DNA of 64,000 nt from Dolomedes plantarius (Eukaryota; Arthropoda; Arachnida; Araneae; Dolomedidae). The notes beneath the pieces are model-generated. The model was not told the origin of the DNA. It was given only the letters and a program-made list of their open reading frames with translations, and ran no database searches. Positions 22,530 through 33,900 of the stretch are shown one piece after another. The stretch covers positions 21,974,631 through 22,038,630 of the forward strand of contig OU015501.1 in NCBI GenBank assembly GCA_907164885.2, in the 5' to 3' direction. The position numbers and the translations under genes were made by a program. The stretch's first letter is position 1. Each line of letters opens with the position of its first letter.

Positions 22530-23314
22530 GAGATGGAAGAGAAACGACTGTTTCTCTTCCATCATGTGTTCTTCTGTCCTCAGAGTGTTACGACAACTAC
22601 CAACAACAACAATGTATTCTGCGGTGCTCACGACACCTGTGTGTGAATCCATCTCTAGAAACGGGCTACTAAAGATATTATATATATAGTTAAGAATTAA
22701 TTAGAAAAAGAATAATAATTAAACAATTTAAATGAGGCTTAAAAGTAAAACTAATTTCTAACGTAAAAAATCATGATTATTCAGAGTCAATCAGATTACA
22801 CGCGTCTACGAATGCATAAGCTATAGGAGTTATTAATAGCTATAGGAGTTATTGGATGGCCTTGGGGGGAATCAGGAAAGGAGAATATCAGTCATCATTG
22901 CGCGGGGAGTTGTTTTTGGAGTTTAGACTGGGTTTAGTGCGAAAATTAATTGCAAAGTAAGCAAAGATTCTTCTGGAACATTTGGTAGACGTCATAATGA
23001 GCATGCGCGGTAAGGTTGGACGCTTTGAGGAAAAATAGAGGTTCGGCAGAGCGGGATTAGCATTGAGATTAATCGGTCACGCATTTCGAGGTTTGAGATG
23101 AATACTTGGAAAACTAAATTATGTGCGAATTGAATGGAGGGATGTTAATTAATAGTTGTAATAAATTTTTTGGATATAGTTAAATTGTAATCATTTACCA
23201 CGGCCTTTGTTCTGACTGCATTATTATTAATAAGTATCAGGGAGTAATTAAGAGGGATCTACGATATTAAGAGCTTACGATATTATACATGCTTCGAGCA
23301 TTCTAACATGCCCG

Positions 23315-23366
<52 letters not shown>

Positions 23367-24313
23367 TATTTAAATAATATAAAGATACGGGGACAGAGGA
23401 AATGAAACCAAAAATTAAAAATCACGAGAAAGAAAGGCACAAGGCCATTTCTTCTTTACAGGGTCTACTGGGTCAGTATACTCTGTCAGGAAGGCACTTC
23501 ATTTATATACAAATTAGCAATGTTAAAAAAGGGCAAGATAACTTTGGAGGCGGAATTTAACCGCTCCGCTATAATCGAATCTGTGGGGACTAAAGTTTAG
23601 TTTGAGGGATTCTAGGGGCCCAGGATTACCCAAATTGGTCGGCAGATTTGCACTGTTCGTCCGGTGCCCAGACTTATAAAACTGAGCTGCTCCGAACTTG
23701 GGAAATCTACCCTTGACTGCGTATACATGTTTTGCTACGTAGTGACCGGTCAGTAGTTTGACAGGGCGTATAGGCGAGAGCCGTGGTAGCCGTAATTTTC
23801 GAAACTTGAGAGATTCAAATTTAGCTTGATGTAAGTGCGTATGGGAGCCTGCCTCAATACCGGCGTATATAAAGATGTATAAAAATATCATAAGTAATAA
23901 TAAAGGTTTTAATGATAACAGAAATACGATGCCAGGTTAACTCTTTAAGTTGGATTTACAAATCAAACACTCGATACGTCAAAGCCTGCATTTTTAAAAT
24001 TGGCTGCGTGTCTGCAAACAAGTAAATATAGTCGACTGGGGGATGTTTGATATTCCGTATGATATATTCTGATTAAGTTGCTCTCTTGGAATCCAGCGAA
24101 GTTATAGTCATGATAATGTAATAAAAAATTAGGGAACTTAAGATAGTGTATTCTATATATAAATTTTCTCTCCTTTTTAATTAATAAACATTTTTGTTAA
24201 TTTGGTTGAATAAACACGAAGCGAATAATGTAAAACTGGAGACTTTTGATAAGGAAATTACATTTACCTTCATGAAAAGAAAACAAAAAAGACTAAAAGT
24301 GGTTTCATCGCAT
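22530..24313. other. Intron 2; (AT)n microsatellite at about 23318-23361, no gene
   Basis: AT-rich, with a pure (AT)n tract. A less AT-rich block at about 23520-23880 has a 122-codon minus-strand ORF without recognisable motifs; it may be a fragment of an old repeat. No gene is supported. Confidence 0.5.
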
Positions 24314-24543
24314 CGGGAGGAAATGACTTCTTTATAATCACAATATAACTTAAAGGACAGCTACATATTTATTCGAACTAATCAATAGTACATAGTCAGG
24401 CCGAAGAGCATTAGAGGGGATTGTCATTATGAACTAATGACACCTAATGCTTTTCGGCCTGACTAGAAACTATTGATTAGTTTGAAACTCGTAGCCGTCC
24501 CATAAAGTTTATTGTGGTAATCCAGAAGTCATATCTTCCCGTT
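24314..24543. mobile_element. Foldback-type MITE, family member 1 (about 230 bp)
   Basis: The two halves are inverted copies of each other over almost the whole length. Matched arms include CGGGAGGAAATGACTTCT / AGAAGTCATATCTTCCCG, GGACAGCTAC / GTAGCCGTCC and AACTAATCAATAGT / ACTATTGATTAGTT, with TAGTCAGGCCGAA / TTCGGCCTGACTA close to the centre. The transcript would form a hairpin of about 100 bp. It shares internal blocks with the element at 42598-42773. Confidence 0.75.
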
Positions 24544-24732
24544 TTTGTTTCCAGTAAATCAGGTTTCATAGCATATCTTTCAAAATATTTTAAATACTTG
24601 AATAATTTTACAAATCATGCATTATTAGTGAAAAAACATATTTTCCCATTGTTTAAATAAATCCTCAATCAAATTTGGTAACTAGTCAAGTCATATGTAG
24701 ATTTATTCTACATTATTGGAAGTGCTCTTCAT

Positions 24733-25446
24733 TAAGCCTGCACAACCTACGGCCCACGGGGTGCATGCGGCCCGACAGCACTTTCTCTGTGGCCCGCGAA
24801 GCCTTTTGTAAAAACGCATAATATTATAAAACTAAAAAATAAGCATTTTTTTTTAGATTTGTAATTTTACGAAAGGAGTATATATGCAATAAATCATCAT
24901 CATAATTGGCACGACAGCCCCACGTGGACCCTGGACTTCTCTAGAAGTTTTCCCAAACTACCCTCTCACCAACCTTGGATCTCCAGTTCTTAACCTTCAT
25001 AGCATCTTAACCTTCCTTGATAAAGTCCGAATACAGGTAGTCCTTCCATCTCTTTTTTGGTCTTCCACTCTGTCTTTCACAGAAGGGGATTGCAGTAAAA
25101 ACTTTCAGTGGTGCTCTCTCTGAGTCCATTCTCAAAAGATGACATGCCCATCTCATTCTGTTCAATTTCACAAATTTCACTACGTCTTCATTTTTAAACA
25201 GTTTATGTAGTTCAAAATTATGTCTCCTTCGCCAAATACCATTATCAAGGACACCACCAAAGATAGCCTCAAAACTCTCCTATATGCAATAAATATTACT
25301 ATTTATTTAATTTTAAAAATATCCGGTTATTTATTTTTTGTTGGATAAAATATTTTTCGTTTTCCCATATATCCTATTTTCTTGCGGCCCGCAGAAGCTT
25401 TCCATAAACTAACATGGCCCCATCACATTCGAGTTGTGCAGTCCTG
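24733..25446. mobile_element. hAT-type MITE interrupted by a LINE tail
   Basis: The termini contain CCTGCACAACCTACGGCCC on the left and GAGTTGTGCAGTCCTG on the right, inverted and GC-rich, with repeated GCGGCCCG motifs inside. The flanks CTCTTCAT (24725-24732) and CTGTGCAT (25447-25454) match at 6 of 8 bases. The element was split by the LINE fragment at 24895-25280. Element ends are approximate. Confidence 0.7.
24895..25280 (-). mobile_element. 3' fragment of a LINE retrotransposon, with target duplication
   Basis: Read on the minus strand, this encodes the far C-terminal part of a non-LTR retrotransposon reverse transcriptase polyprotein: KFVKLNRMRWACHLLRMDSE, then SGRPKKRWKDYLYS, interrupted by a stop. 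This LNRMRWAGH...GRPKKRW tail is typical of RTE/jockey-like elements in arthropods. The 3' end is an (ATG)n-type repeat (ATCATCATCAT on the plus strand). A perfect 14-bp target duplication, TATATGCAATAAAT, lies at 24881-24894 and 25281-25294. It is 5'-truncated, as expected from aborted target-primed reverse transcription. Confidence 0.88.
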
Positions 25447-25454
25447 CTGTGCAT

Positions 25455-25970
25455 AGTAAAGTAGCGATTGAAGTCAAACATATTATCGGAATAATATGTG
25501 AGTTGGTAACATCATAATTATTGCGGATGATACCGTATGTTATCACTGTAACAGTCGACTCAACTTTGGACTGAATAATTCAGCAATATCAGGCTTGAAA
25601 TTATAATCTATAACTCGTTTAAAACCGTTATCTTTAAAACAGGGGAAAACCCCACTCTTTTCACGATGATTCTGTTGCTTCTCGATGACCTTGATTACGG
25701 CTGAATTGCATAAACGACCGGAAATGATGGAATTCTGCATTCACGCAGATTTAAATCATCGGTAAGCTAAGAGATATAACGTTCAGAATGTAAGATAAAG
25801 TGAGAGAAGGACATGGTGATAATCCTTTTTGCGTATGTAGCAGGGGTGGGCAAGATAAACAGTGTCAAGAGCTATTTGGGAATGCCAACGTACTTAGGAG
25901 AGCCAGTCACATAAAAAGGTTATATTTGATCTGAAAGAAATTTTAAGCCTTGTGTTTTCAAATGTGTTTA
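25455..25970. other. Intron 2, no recognised feature
   Basis: AT-rich intronic DNA with no element or gene recognised. Confidence 0.5.
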
Positions 25971-25974
25971 TTAA

Positions 25975-26563
25975 CCCTTCAGTGGGCCCGCCAGTGTACA
26001 AAATGCAACATTTTCGTAATTTTGAATGGTTTGTTTTTACATGTAAGGTTTGAATGTTCTATGCAGTTTCTATTTATACCTACATCCTTTCTAACGCCGG
26101 TCTGATTTTCTGACCCTTGTATTCCTTTCCATTCAATGTTAGTCGTGATCTAACAGTGGAAAATCAGTGATTATACTGGATTAGAATACGTCAAAAGCAA
26201 GAGTTGATGTAATCGATCAAATGTGCAGCCATGGCACGGTATTACGCATATCACGAAGATGGGCAGTCTCATTGTTTTCTATTTTTTTGACATAATAGGA
26301 ATCGATTCGCAAGTTGTCCCCAGATCCAATAAAATAAAAAGTTTTCAAATAAGGTGATTGTATCTGCATTCTTTGGCCTTTAATTATAATTATATCTCAA
26401 TATTATAAACATTTTATATCTTGTCATAAAATGCAGAATTATTATTTTCAATTTGAAAAAAAAAAGTTTATTATAAAAGGAATAATCAAGGTTGAAAGAG
26501 ACGTTGCACCTTGTGCCACGCGCGCCTGCTGGTGTTCCAAATATTGGCGCGCCCGCTGAGTGG
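25975..26563. mobile_element. piggyBac-type MITE (589 bp)
   Basis: TTAA occurs at both borders (25971-25974 and 26564-26567). The termini CCCTTCAGTGGGCCCGCC and GGCGCGCCCGCTGAGTGG are imperfect inverted repeats. TTAA target sites with a C-run start are the piggyBac signature. There is no coding capacity. Confidence 0.72.
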
Positions 26564-26567
26564 TTAA

Positions 26568-27446
26568 ATATATCATTCGCCAATTGTTAGCATAATTAAT
26601 ATTTCTAAATTCTTAAATAACTTTAATAGCTTTAATGATTATTTTTTGTCTAATTATTTTGCCAAATTATTCCAATTTGGCCTACATTGTGTTGTAATTA
26701 AATGTTGATTTGTCAACATTGAGCGTTGTTTATTTTTTATCAACCTAAATACAGAATACAAGGATTCACAACTATAAGCTGTACCAAAAAAGGGAGGTTA
26801 TAGTATTTGCTGCTTATTTTAATTTTGGGAATTAGTGATTAGATGAGCTAATAAATACAGATTTTGTATGGTTTGTGTTGAAGTATATATTCTATGCTAA
26901 ACAACTTCATACTACTATTCATGCTATATTTAATTTGTTAAAACAGCTTTTAAATACATTTCTTGCAAAAATTTTAAGAATGCAAATTAGAAGTGTTTTA
27001 AATGGTTCGACAGATTTTGTTAACCATTAGTACGTTTGATTGCATGCTTTTCAGAAACTTTCGGCACCGTTGAAAAACATAATTGGATATCTTCTCTCGA
27101 TCACGAACCCTAAAATCACGGTAACTACTGAAGAGTAGCCATCTTATGATGTACAATTAACGTGCAGAGGACTATATTTTACGTTCGTGACTGATGCGAA
27201 CAATGAAGCAGGACAAAAGCAATATATACTCGCTCACCTGGGAAAGTGCTGAGAATCCGGGATTTCATGCGTTGGAAGACTTATAGTCATTTCTTTCAGT
27301 TTCCGCCAAAGGTTAAAATAGGTGTTATCATGCATGACATACATTACGGATTCACTTAAAGGTGTCTAACTTACAGGGTATTCACTGATTTCACTCTAAA
27401 ATTTCAGAGATAAAGTATTTCTTTACAGGAATTCACAATTTCTTAA
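26568..27446. other. Intron 2, no recognised feature
   Basis: AT-rich. A small inverted repeat (CCAAATTATTCCAATTTGG) lies near 26661. No gene or element is recognised. Confidence 0.5.
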
Positions 27447-27452
27447 TCTATA

Positions 27453-28488
27453 AACACTGGTGTAAGAAATTAAGAGAATTTGCAGACTTGGTCGATTAAC
27501 TCTAGAACTACTGTACCGATTTTAATGAAATTTGATATGTACATACATTGATACAAAACAAATAACCATTCAATAATTGTAATACACGCGCATGATCGTG
27601 CGTAAGACTCGTTGAAGTCAGAAGGTATGAAACAGCGGTTGCAGAATAAACAAAAAAATGGGTTAATAGATGGGTTAATTTTGCAGCAATCGGTTAATTT
27701 GAAATTGTAACAGTAAAAATGAGTAACCACAAACGTTTAGATGATGGAACTAGGTGGAGAATTATGGAGAGGGTAGAAGCAGGCCAATCTCAAGTCCAAA
27801 TTTGTAGAGAGTTCAATTTAACGCCCAGCGTCGTGTGTAACTTATGGAAACAGTTCCAGGATACCGGATCCATCGAGAGAAAGCCTGGGAAAAGTCGTCC
27901 AAGAGCGACGACGGCCAGAGAAGATCGCCATTTGTCGATTATAGCGAGGCGTAACAGGAGTGCTACAGCTTCTCAGCTCTCTCGTGACTTGTATGCAGCC
28001 ACAGGAACCCGTGTATCAAGGGTGACTGTTTCCAAAAGATTTCATGAGAGAGGGTTGTTTACAAGAAGACCTGCTGTTTGCGTCCCGCTCACTTACACGA
28101 ACAGGAGAATCCGTTTATCATGGTGCAGAGAGCATAGAGATTTCAGTATGGATCAATGGGCGACCGTTCTCTTCACTGATGAATCCCGGTTCAGCCTAAA
28201 CACCGATTCTCGCCGTACGTTCATATGGAGAGAACCAGGGACCCGCTACCTACCCTCCAATGTCCGTGAAATCGACCATTATGGCGGAGGAGGTTTAATG
28301 GTCTGGGCAGGCATCATGTTGGATGGCCGCACACCTCTCCATGTCTTTGAAAGAGGCACTGTGACTGGTGTGAGGTATAGGGATGAAGTCTTGGAGCCCT
28401 ATGTTCGCCTTTTCAGGGGTGCAGTTGGTACAGTAGTTCTAGAAATAATCGACCAAGTCTGCAAATTCTCTTAATTTCTTATACCAGG
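27453..28488 (+). mobile_element. Internally deleted Tc1-like transposon in the Helitron 5' end
   Basis: Inverted ends share AAGAAATTAAGAGAATTTGC, GACTTGGTCGATTA and CTAGAACTACTGTACC. The TA at 27451-27452 and 28489-28490 is the duplicated target inside the Helitron's TATATA start. It is 1,036 bp long, short for the family, because the 3' third of the transposase gene is deleted and joined to the right inverted repeat. Confidence 0.9.
27719..28474 (+). CDS. Tc1-family transposase, C-terminally truncated by element deletion (251 aa)
   Basis: The ORF has no internal frameshift or stop. It begins MSNHKRLDDGTRWRIMERVE with a first helix-turn-helix (about 10-50, AGQSQVQICREFNLTPSVVCNLW), a basic linker (KPGKSRPRATTAREDR) and a second DNA-binding domain (about 75-110, TASQLSRDL...VSRVTVSKRFHERGL). 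The catalytic domain starts with the first Asp in FTDESRFSL and keeps MVWAGIMLDGRTPL. After FRGAVG the reading runs into the right inverted repeat and ends LEIIDQVCKFS, so the second Asp and the Glu are gone. A full family member would be about 340 aa. It cannot catalyse transposition, but both DNA-binding domains look intact, so a repressor-like product is conceivable if expressed (inference). Confidence 0.88.
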   Translation: MSNHKRLDDGTRWRIMERVEAGQSQVQICREFNLTPSVVCNLWKQFQDTGSIERKPGKSRPRATTAREDRHLSIIARRNRSATASQLSRDLYAATGTRVSRVTVSKRFHERGLFTRRPAVCVPLTYTNRRIRLSWCREHRDFSMDQWATVLFTDESRFSLNTDSRRTFIWREPGTRYLPSNVREIDHYGGGGLMVWAGIMLDGRTPLHVFERGTVTGVRYRDEVLEPYVRLFRGAVGTVVLEIIDQVCKFS

Positions 28489-29554
28489 TACATAAAACAG
28501 TTCCGTAACTGACTGACTCACTGACATACAACGCACAGACCATACTGCTGGACCTAAAGGGCTGAAACTTTTCATGGCGATTCTTCTTATAGTGCACGAG
28601 TGCACTAAGAAAGATTTTTAAAAAATTATTCTTAGATTTTTTAAAATTAAATTTTTAAGCTATTTTAATAACTTTTTTTAAAGTTTGCATTTAAAATAAC
28701 AATTTGAGGGTTATAAAATTTATATCAGGAGAAAGATTATAAAAATTCCTTTAAAATGAGATCTTTTTCGAAACTTTACCGCCATTTTCTGATTTTTGGT
28801 GAATTTTTAAATATTAATTTTTAGAATTTAATGTATTAAATGCTGATCACATGATTTATTTTTCTGGTACTTTAAATAAATTTATCGTCACGTGCATAAC
28901 AACTAAATTGACAAAAAATATTTTTTTTCTTCCGAATGTGGCAGACGATTGGACATTATCCAAAAAATATTAAAATACAATAAAAGATATTATGTTCCTC
29001 AAACTGTACTATATTAACTGTACTATATTCTTTTTCTTTATTATGTTCTATTACATTTGATTTGAATATTTTCTTCTACATTATTTTGTCTATAAAAATA
29101 TCCCTTACGATTTTTTTATAAATATATTTTTTTGTTTTATTTACATCAATTATATACATTGATCGTCGTATTTATTATATATACAGTAAAAATCGTTTAT
29201 AAGAACATCCAGGGGACTTTAAAAACTGGTTCTTATAATCGATAGTTTTTATAACCGATAGATGACTTAAAACTGCTGAAAATACCAAATTCATTGTCAC
29301 ATAATTTCTATTTACACCTGAAACATGACATTCAAAAAATTGCTTATTTTCATATAGATATGTTTTTTTAAACTTTTTCAAATACAGAGTTCTAAAAATG
29401 TTAAAAAGAAAAATGAATAAAATTATGTAGCTATTATGAATGTACATACATATAATGCAATATTTTGTTTTTACATGTTTATTGATTTACCGAAAAAAAG
29501 TCAGTAATATTTGTTTGTTTAGTTTTTTTTTTTGTAAATAAAAAGAATTTTTGG

Positions 29555-30329
29555 TTATCGCGACAAGTTCTTTAACAGTTTTTTTATCGGATCCTTCACA
29601 AAATCGTCATTGCAAGCTAAAAATTTATTAACGGTATTGATTGCTGAAAACATTTCTTTTAAACTCGGGCAAGAAAACTCATTCAAATGATCTTCTGAAT
29701 GTAATACGGAAGTTGTGCTGGGAGGAAGAAAAGTTAATTTAATGGCATGAAGACCTTGAACCGGAGGGTGGGCTGGGCAATTGTCCACAATAAGAAGAAT
29801 TCTCTTTTTTTGTTTAATAAGTTCTTGGTCCCACTTCCGTAACCAGTTTTCAAAGATTTCTCCCGTAATCCAAGCTTTAGAATTCGAATGATAATCAACT
29901 GGCAGCGATTATATATTTTTAAATGCCTTCGGATTTTTGTATTTCCCGATCACTAAAAGCTTCAATTTTTCAGTTCCAGTTAAATTTGCAGCAACCATAA
30001 CTGTTATCCTTTCTTTTGAAAGCTTACCACCACTGCAGTTTTCGTGTTTGAAACGCAATGTCCTATCCGGGGTCATCCTATAAAATAGCCCAGCTTCATC
30101 AGCGTTGAAGATTTCATGGTCTTCATAGCCTTCTCTTAACGCAGTCCAAATGGTTTTAAGACAGTTATCAGAAACTCCTGGTGGCAAAAACCTTCGATTC
30201 TCCACTGATTCTCCAGAACACAATGGAATGCCTCTCCCGAAATCTCTGGATCCACGAAGCTGAACAAACGAAATCATATTTTTTAAAGAGCTTCGCAAAT
30301 TCATTTGCTTTCGCTTGCAAAATCGGTCC
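29555..30329 (-). pseudogene. Tigger transposase, C-terminal part (decayed)
   Basis: This is the DDE domain of the Tigger transposase, continuing from the N-terminal piece across the hAT insertion. Minus-strand reading starts at PILQAKANEFAKLFKKYDF and WIQRFRERHSI (the CENP-B type DNA-binding segment), followed after a frame change by IFNADEAGLFYRMTPDRTL (first Asp). RITVMVAANLTGTEKLKLLVIGK is typical of the family. A TAA interrupts after KNPKAFKNI. The VDNCPAHP motif (second Asp) is next to LTFLPPSTTSVL. There the family's MDQG-containing stretch with the third Asp is missing, so an internal deletion is inferred. The C-terminus is DPIKKLLKNLSR. It is non-functional. Confidence 0.88.
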
Positions 30330-30849
30330 GCTTAGGGCAGTGGTCGGCAAACCGTGGCTCGCGAGCCACATGTGGCTCTTTGGCCCCTTCAGTGTGGCTC
30401 TTCCACAAAATACCACGTGTGATTGAAACTTCGTGATGACTGGTTTTCTCATTTCTGTTTTTGCATACTTAGTTGGTGTTTATGGACCTTTAACTTTAGG
30501 CAAGTGCTCTGAGTAAAATCCATAATTGTAGTTAAAATCCATACCCCTGCGGTTTTTAATTCGGACAGTCCACCTGCCTCTGTCCGAAGCACTTTGCCTT
30601 CCCTCCAAGGTACCCCCACCAGCGACACTTTCCCCTCCACTCGCTGTCGTTCGGTTGGGCCACTGGATAAGCAGCGCGGGGGAGGCCGTGACCTTCGAAA
30701 TCCGAAAATCTTCAATACCAAAGGTCACGGAGAGACGAGCGCAATTCAGGAGCCAGTTAAGCGAGCCAGCAGTCAGTAGTCTCATTGTGCACAGGCCCCA
30801 ACGGATTCACCAACGTGGGACAGCATCTCCCCTCCCCGTTTGTTTTTAG

Positions 30850-31560
30850 ATGTGTGTGAAGCAATAACCACCCACTCTTCTCACTCCGCATTTACACAGT
30901 CGTGAACGAGGAGGGTCGAATAGCGGGGAAGAGTGAAAAATGGGTGTGTAAACGGAACCCTTGCAGATAACCCCGCTATTCTCCTTCCCAATCGTGACGA
31001 TCGCTTCGGGAGCGGTTTTTCAAGCCCGAGGACGAGTTCCACGTCTCCCCCACGTTGGAGAGCGGTTTATCTGGCCCGAGTCTATGGCGACGGGGAGGGG
31101 GTCAAAGGTCAAAGGGGTGAATGGCGTCGGGAAGTTGCGAGAGGCGGGAATGTGAGAACGGTCATTCGGGTCGATTAGTCACGCTCCTGGAGTGTGCCTG
31201 ATGTTTCGCGAATGGACGAGGGGTAGCTGATTCGCGGCTGTGTAAATGCGGGGTAAGATAAGGGGCTTCCTTTGAACCTCTTCTACTTGGCCACCTGCAC
31301 CACAGAGTGTCCAAGCATGGGGAAAACGAGAGAGGGGGTTGGCTTGCGACAATTTGAGCCCCCCAGAATCGGTGTGTGGAAGGACAAAGGAAGATGACCC
31401 TGAGTGGAGAGAGAGTTCATGACGAAAGAGAACACTCTCGAGAAAGCAATCTGATCGGTTGATTTTTACTGTTATATTTTTAGGTTCGATTCCGGTACGA
31501 GCAAACTGTCCGGGTGAAATTTTGAGCAAAAACCGAAGGAGAGTTAGATCTCTCAGTGAA
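30850..31560. other. GC-rich block with inverted TTTACACAG motifs inside the hAT
   Basis: CGCATTTACACAGTCGTGAA near 30889 is mirrored near 31235-31256 (TTCGCGGCTGTGTAAATGCG). The block is far richer in GC than its surroundings and has several short overlapping ORFs on both strands without recognisable motifs. It may be a separate insertion into the hAT or part of its 5' region. Confidence 0.4.
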
Positions 31561-32088
31561 AGACCGTGTATGGTCTTAGTTAAGCAATTATCTCAATAAA
31601 TTATTACTATTATTAACTGATTTTGCTTAAATAGCCGTTTATTAGCTAGTTTTCGCCGAAAAGTAGTAAAAAAATTATTTTCGCATTTATTCGCTCATAT
31701 CGGCAAATTTCGCATTTATTCACATCTGTTTCGTAAATACGAAAATCACGTATTCCTAGTTAACAGTTGAAATACAAATCTGTATTTACATAAAAAAAAA
31801 ACTATGAAAAGGACTTATAAAAGTGGATCCGCAAAAAGGCAGGAAAAAAGGAGGAAATATGCTGAAGCAAAAGACGGTTCTTTTTGTATGTCTTCCTGGC
31901 TAACCCAGCAACCCACCGAAGATACAGAATGCATTACAGAAGAAACAAGAGGTGAGAAAGAATTTTTTTTTAAATGTAAGTCTACAGGTACCTTAGTTTA
32001 GATAGTAATTTAAAGTAACCGGTGTTAAATTTATATTTATAATTTAATACTTATGGTGATAAAAATAAATAAATAAATAAACCTAATT

Positions 32089-32882
32089 CAGTGAAGTCTC
32101 CTAAAGTGCGATGTTTTTATAACGCGATTTCCATAAAATGCGGAGCGGAAATTGTGACAGCTGTCCTTATAACGCGTTTTTCATACAAGAACATTCCAAC
32201 AACTCAAATGGCTTGAAAAATTTATCTATGGCAGCACTTATTTGATGAGTTACATTTTCGTAGTTGACATTTATGGGGTATTTCCCTGTTTATGAATTCC
32301 AGTTATCAGGGAATTTCCCTCAAAATGAGAAAACAATAAAGCATTACTCTCTTTTAATTTATTCTAAGATTGTCTTTAAATGTGTTCAGACGTATGTGTA
32401 ATAAAGTTCTTTTGACTTCCTTAATTTACGTTATTGGAATCGTATAACATTAGAGAACATCTACGTAAAATTTTTATTTGCCGTAATACAAGTTCTAACT
32501 TTTTTCAAACTGGTACTAACTTGATCTCACTTGTTCTAACACGCATCGTCACGGTCGGTCATGCTTGAACGCTTTCAAAGTAGCGTCAATCTCGTTTATT
32601 AATTATAATGACAATTTATTTATTTACGAGATTCTATATAACGTAGTACGAATTTATATAATTTGTATCAATTCTGAGTTTCTTATAACGCGGTTTCCAT
32701 ATAACGCAGCAGTAGTTTTCATATAACGCGGTATAAATTTATCTGATTTATCTTATTTCTATGTTTCTGATAACATGGTTTCCATAGAACGCATTTCCTG
32801 ATTTGAATTAATTCTGAGTTTCTTATAATACGGTTTCCATATAGCGCAGTACGAATTAATCGCGTTATAGGAGACTTAAGTG
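32089..32882. mobile_element. pogo-type MITE with TATAACGCG subterminal repeats
   Basis: The left end CAGTGAAGTCTCCTAAAGTG and right end TATAGGAGACTTAAGTG are inverted repeats. Near both ends the motif TTATAACGCG...TTTCCATA recurs (about 32125, 32170, 32684, 32700, 32730, 32825), as in many pogo-like elements. It is about 794 bp, non-coding, and nested within the hAT element. Confidence 0.7.
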
Positions 32883-32885
32883 TAG

Positions 32886-32960
32886 ACTAGTGGTAGTCAA
32901 TCTGGTCCCTACCGCCCACTAGTGGGCCATAAAGTTACCTGTATTTTTTCAACAAGCTGT
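32886..32960. mobile_element. Probable hAT-type element end
   Basis: TAGTGGTAGTCAATCTGGTC followed by CCGCCCACTAGTGGGC resembles hAT termini with a subterminal palindrome. No matching right end was found, so its extent is unknown. Confidence 0.4.
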
Positions 32961-33629
32961 GAATCCTACAGATATTTTAGCCATTACTTTGAGAATTGTA
33001 ATTATTTTATGTTGGTAGCTTTATTATTATTGCCGTTTTGGAAGTAAGAAAATATGTTGTGATTATTCATTGGGGTTAAAAATATATAAAATAATATAAA
33101 TTTGTAAATTGAATAAGTAATGCTATTCTATCTACGGCAGTTATAAAATGAAACATTTTTCTAGGTGCCCTGTTTGACATGGCTACAAAGAAGAAACAGA
33201 AAAACGGAAGACGGAAACCGTGAATTTAGAGTTAAATGGACCGAGACTTTCGCGTTTATTCAAAACTTAAATGGCCTTCCGACCTGTCTTTTTTGTAAGG
33301 AAAAATTGACTCATAACAAAAAAAATTAAATTTAGAGAGAAACTTTATGACTAAACACGTGTCATTCAATAATAAATACTACTCGCTGCGCGACTAGCAT
33401 GGTCGCTTTTAGTTTTATATTTTCTTTTGCAAAACAACTCAACTGAAAGTAACATATTTAAGGAATGTTACCATTACCTGTCATCATAAACATACATTGT
33501 TATACGGGTATTCTTCATAAGGCTGATTCTAAAACATCTTGACTAAAAAATGCGAGTTTCCATTACTTGAGAACAGAGTTAAAGATTAGACTGAGAAACC
33601 CAACCAGTGATTTTAAAAATTACATATCC

Positions 33630-33900
33630 CTCTCTGTATGTACTATTTTTCAAAATTAAGATATCTCCCCTTTATCATTACATCAAATAAGAAATTGTTG
33701 GGGAAAATTTTTTTCAGTTAAAAAAATGGAGTAAAAATTCAGCAAGTACTAAAATATAGTGTGGATTGCATCCCTCTTTGTATGTACTATTGTTCACAAT
33801 TTAGATATCAACACTTAATCATATCAAATAATAAATTGTTGGGAAGATTTCTTCAATTATAAAATGGAGTAAAAATTTTGCAAGTACTGAAAAAAAAGTA
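33630..33900. repeat. Diverged tandem duplication (about 140 bp x 2)
   Basis: Copies start near 33630 and 33770 and share GTATGTACTATT, AAATTGTTGGG, ATGGAGTAAAAATT and GCAAGTACT. They lie within the foreign block inside the hAT transposase region. Confidence 0.7.

Noticed and set aside
23523..23891. 122-codon minus-strand ORF in intron 2 as a host gene
   Set aside because: No conserved domain, signal or splice context. More likely a fragment of an old repeat.
30449..31529. Several overlapping 60-116-codon ORFs on both strands
   Set aside because: They coincide with a GC-rich stretch inside the hAT element and overlap in several frames with no protein-family features.
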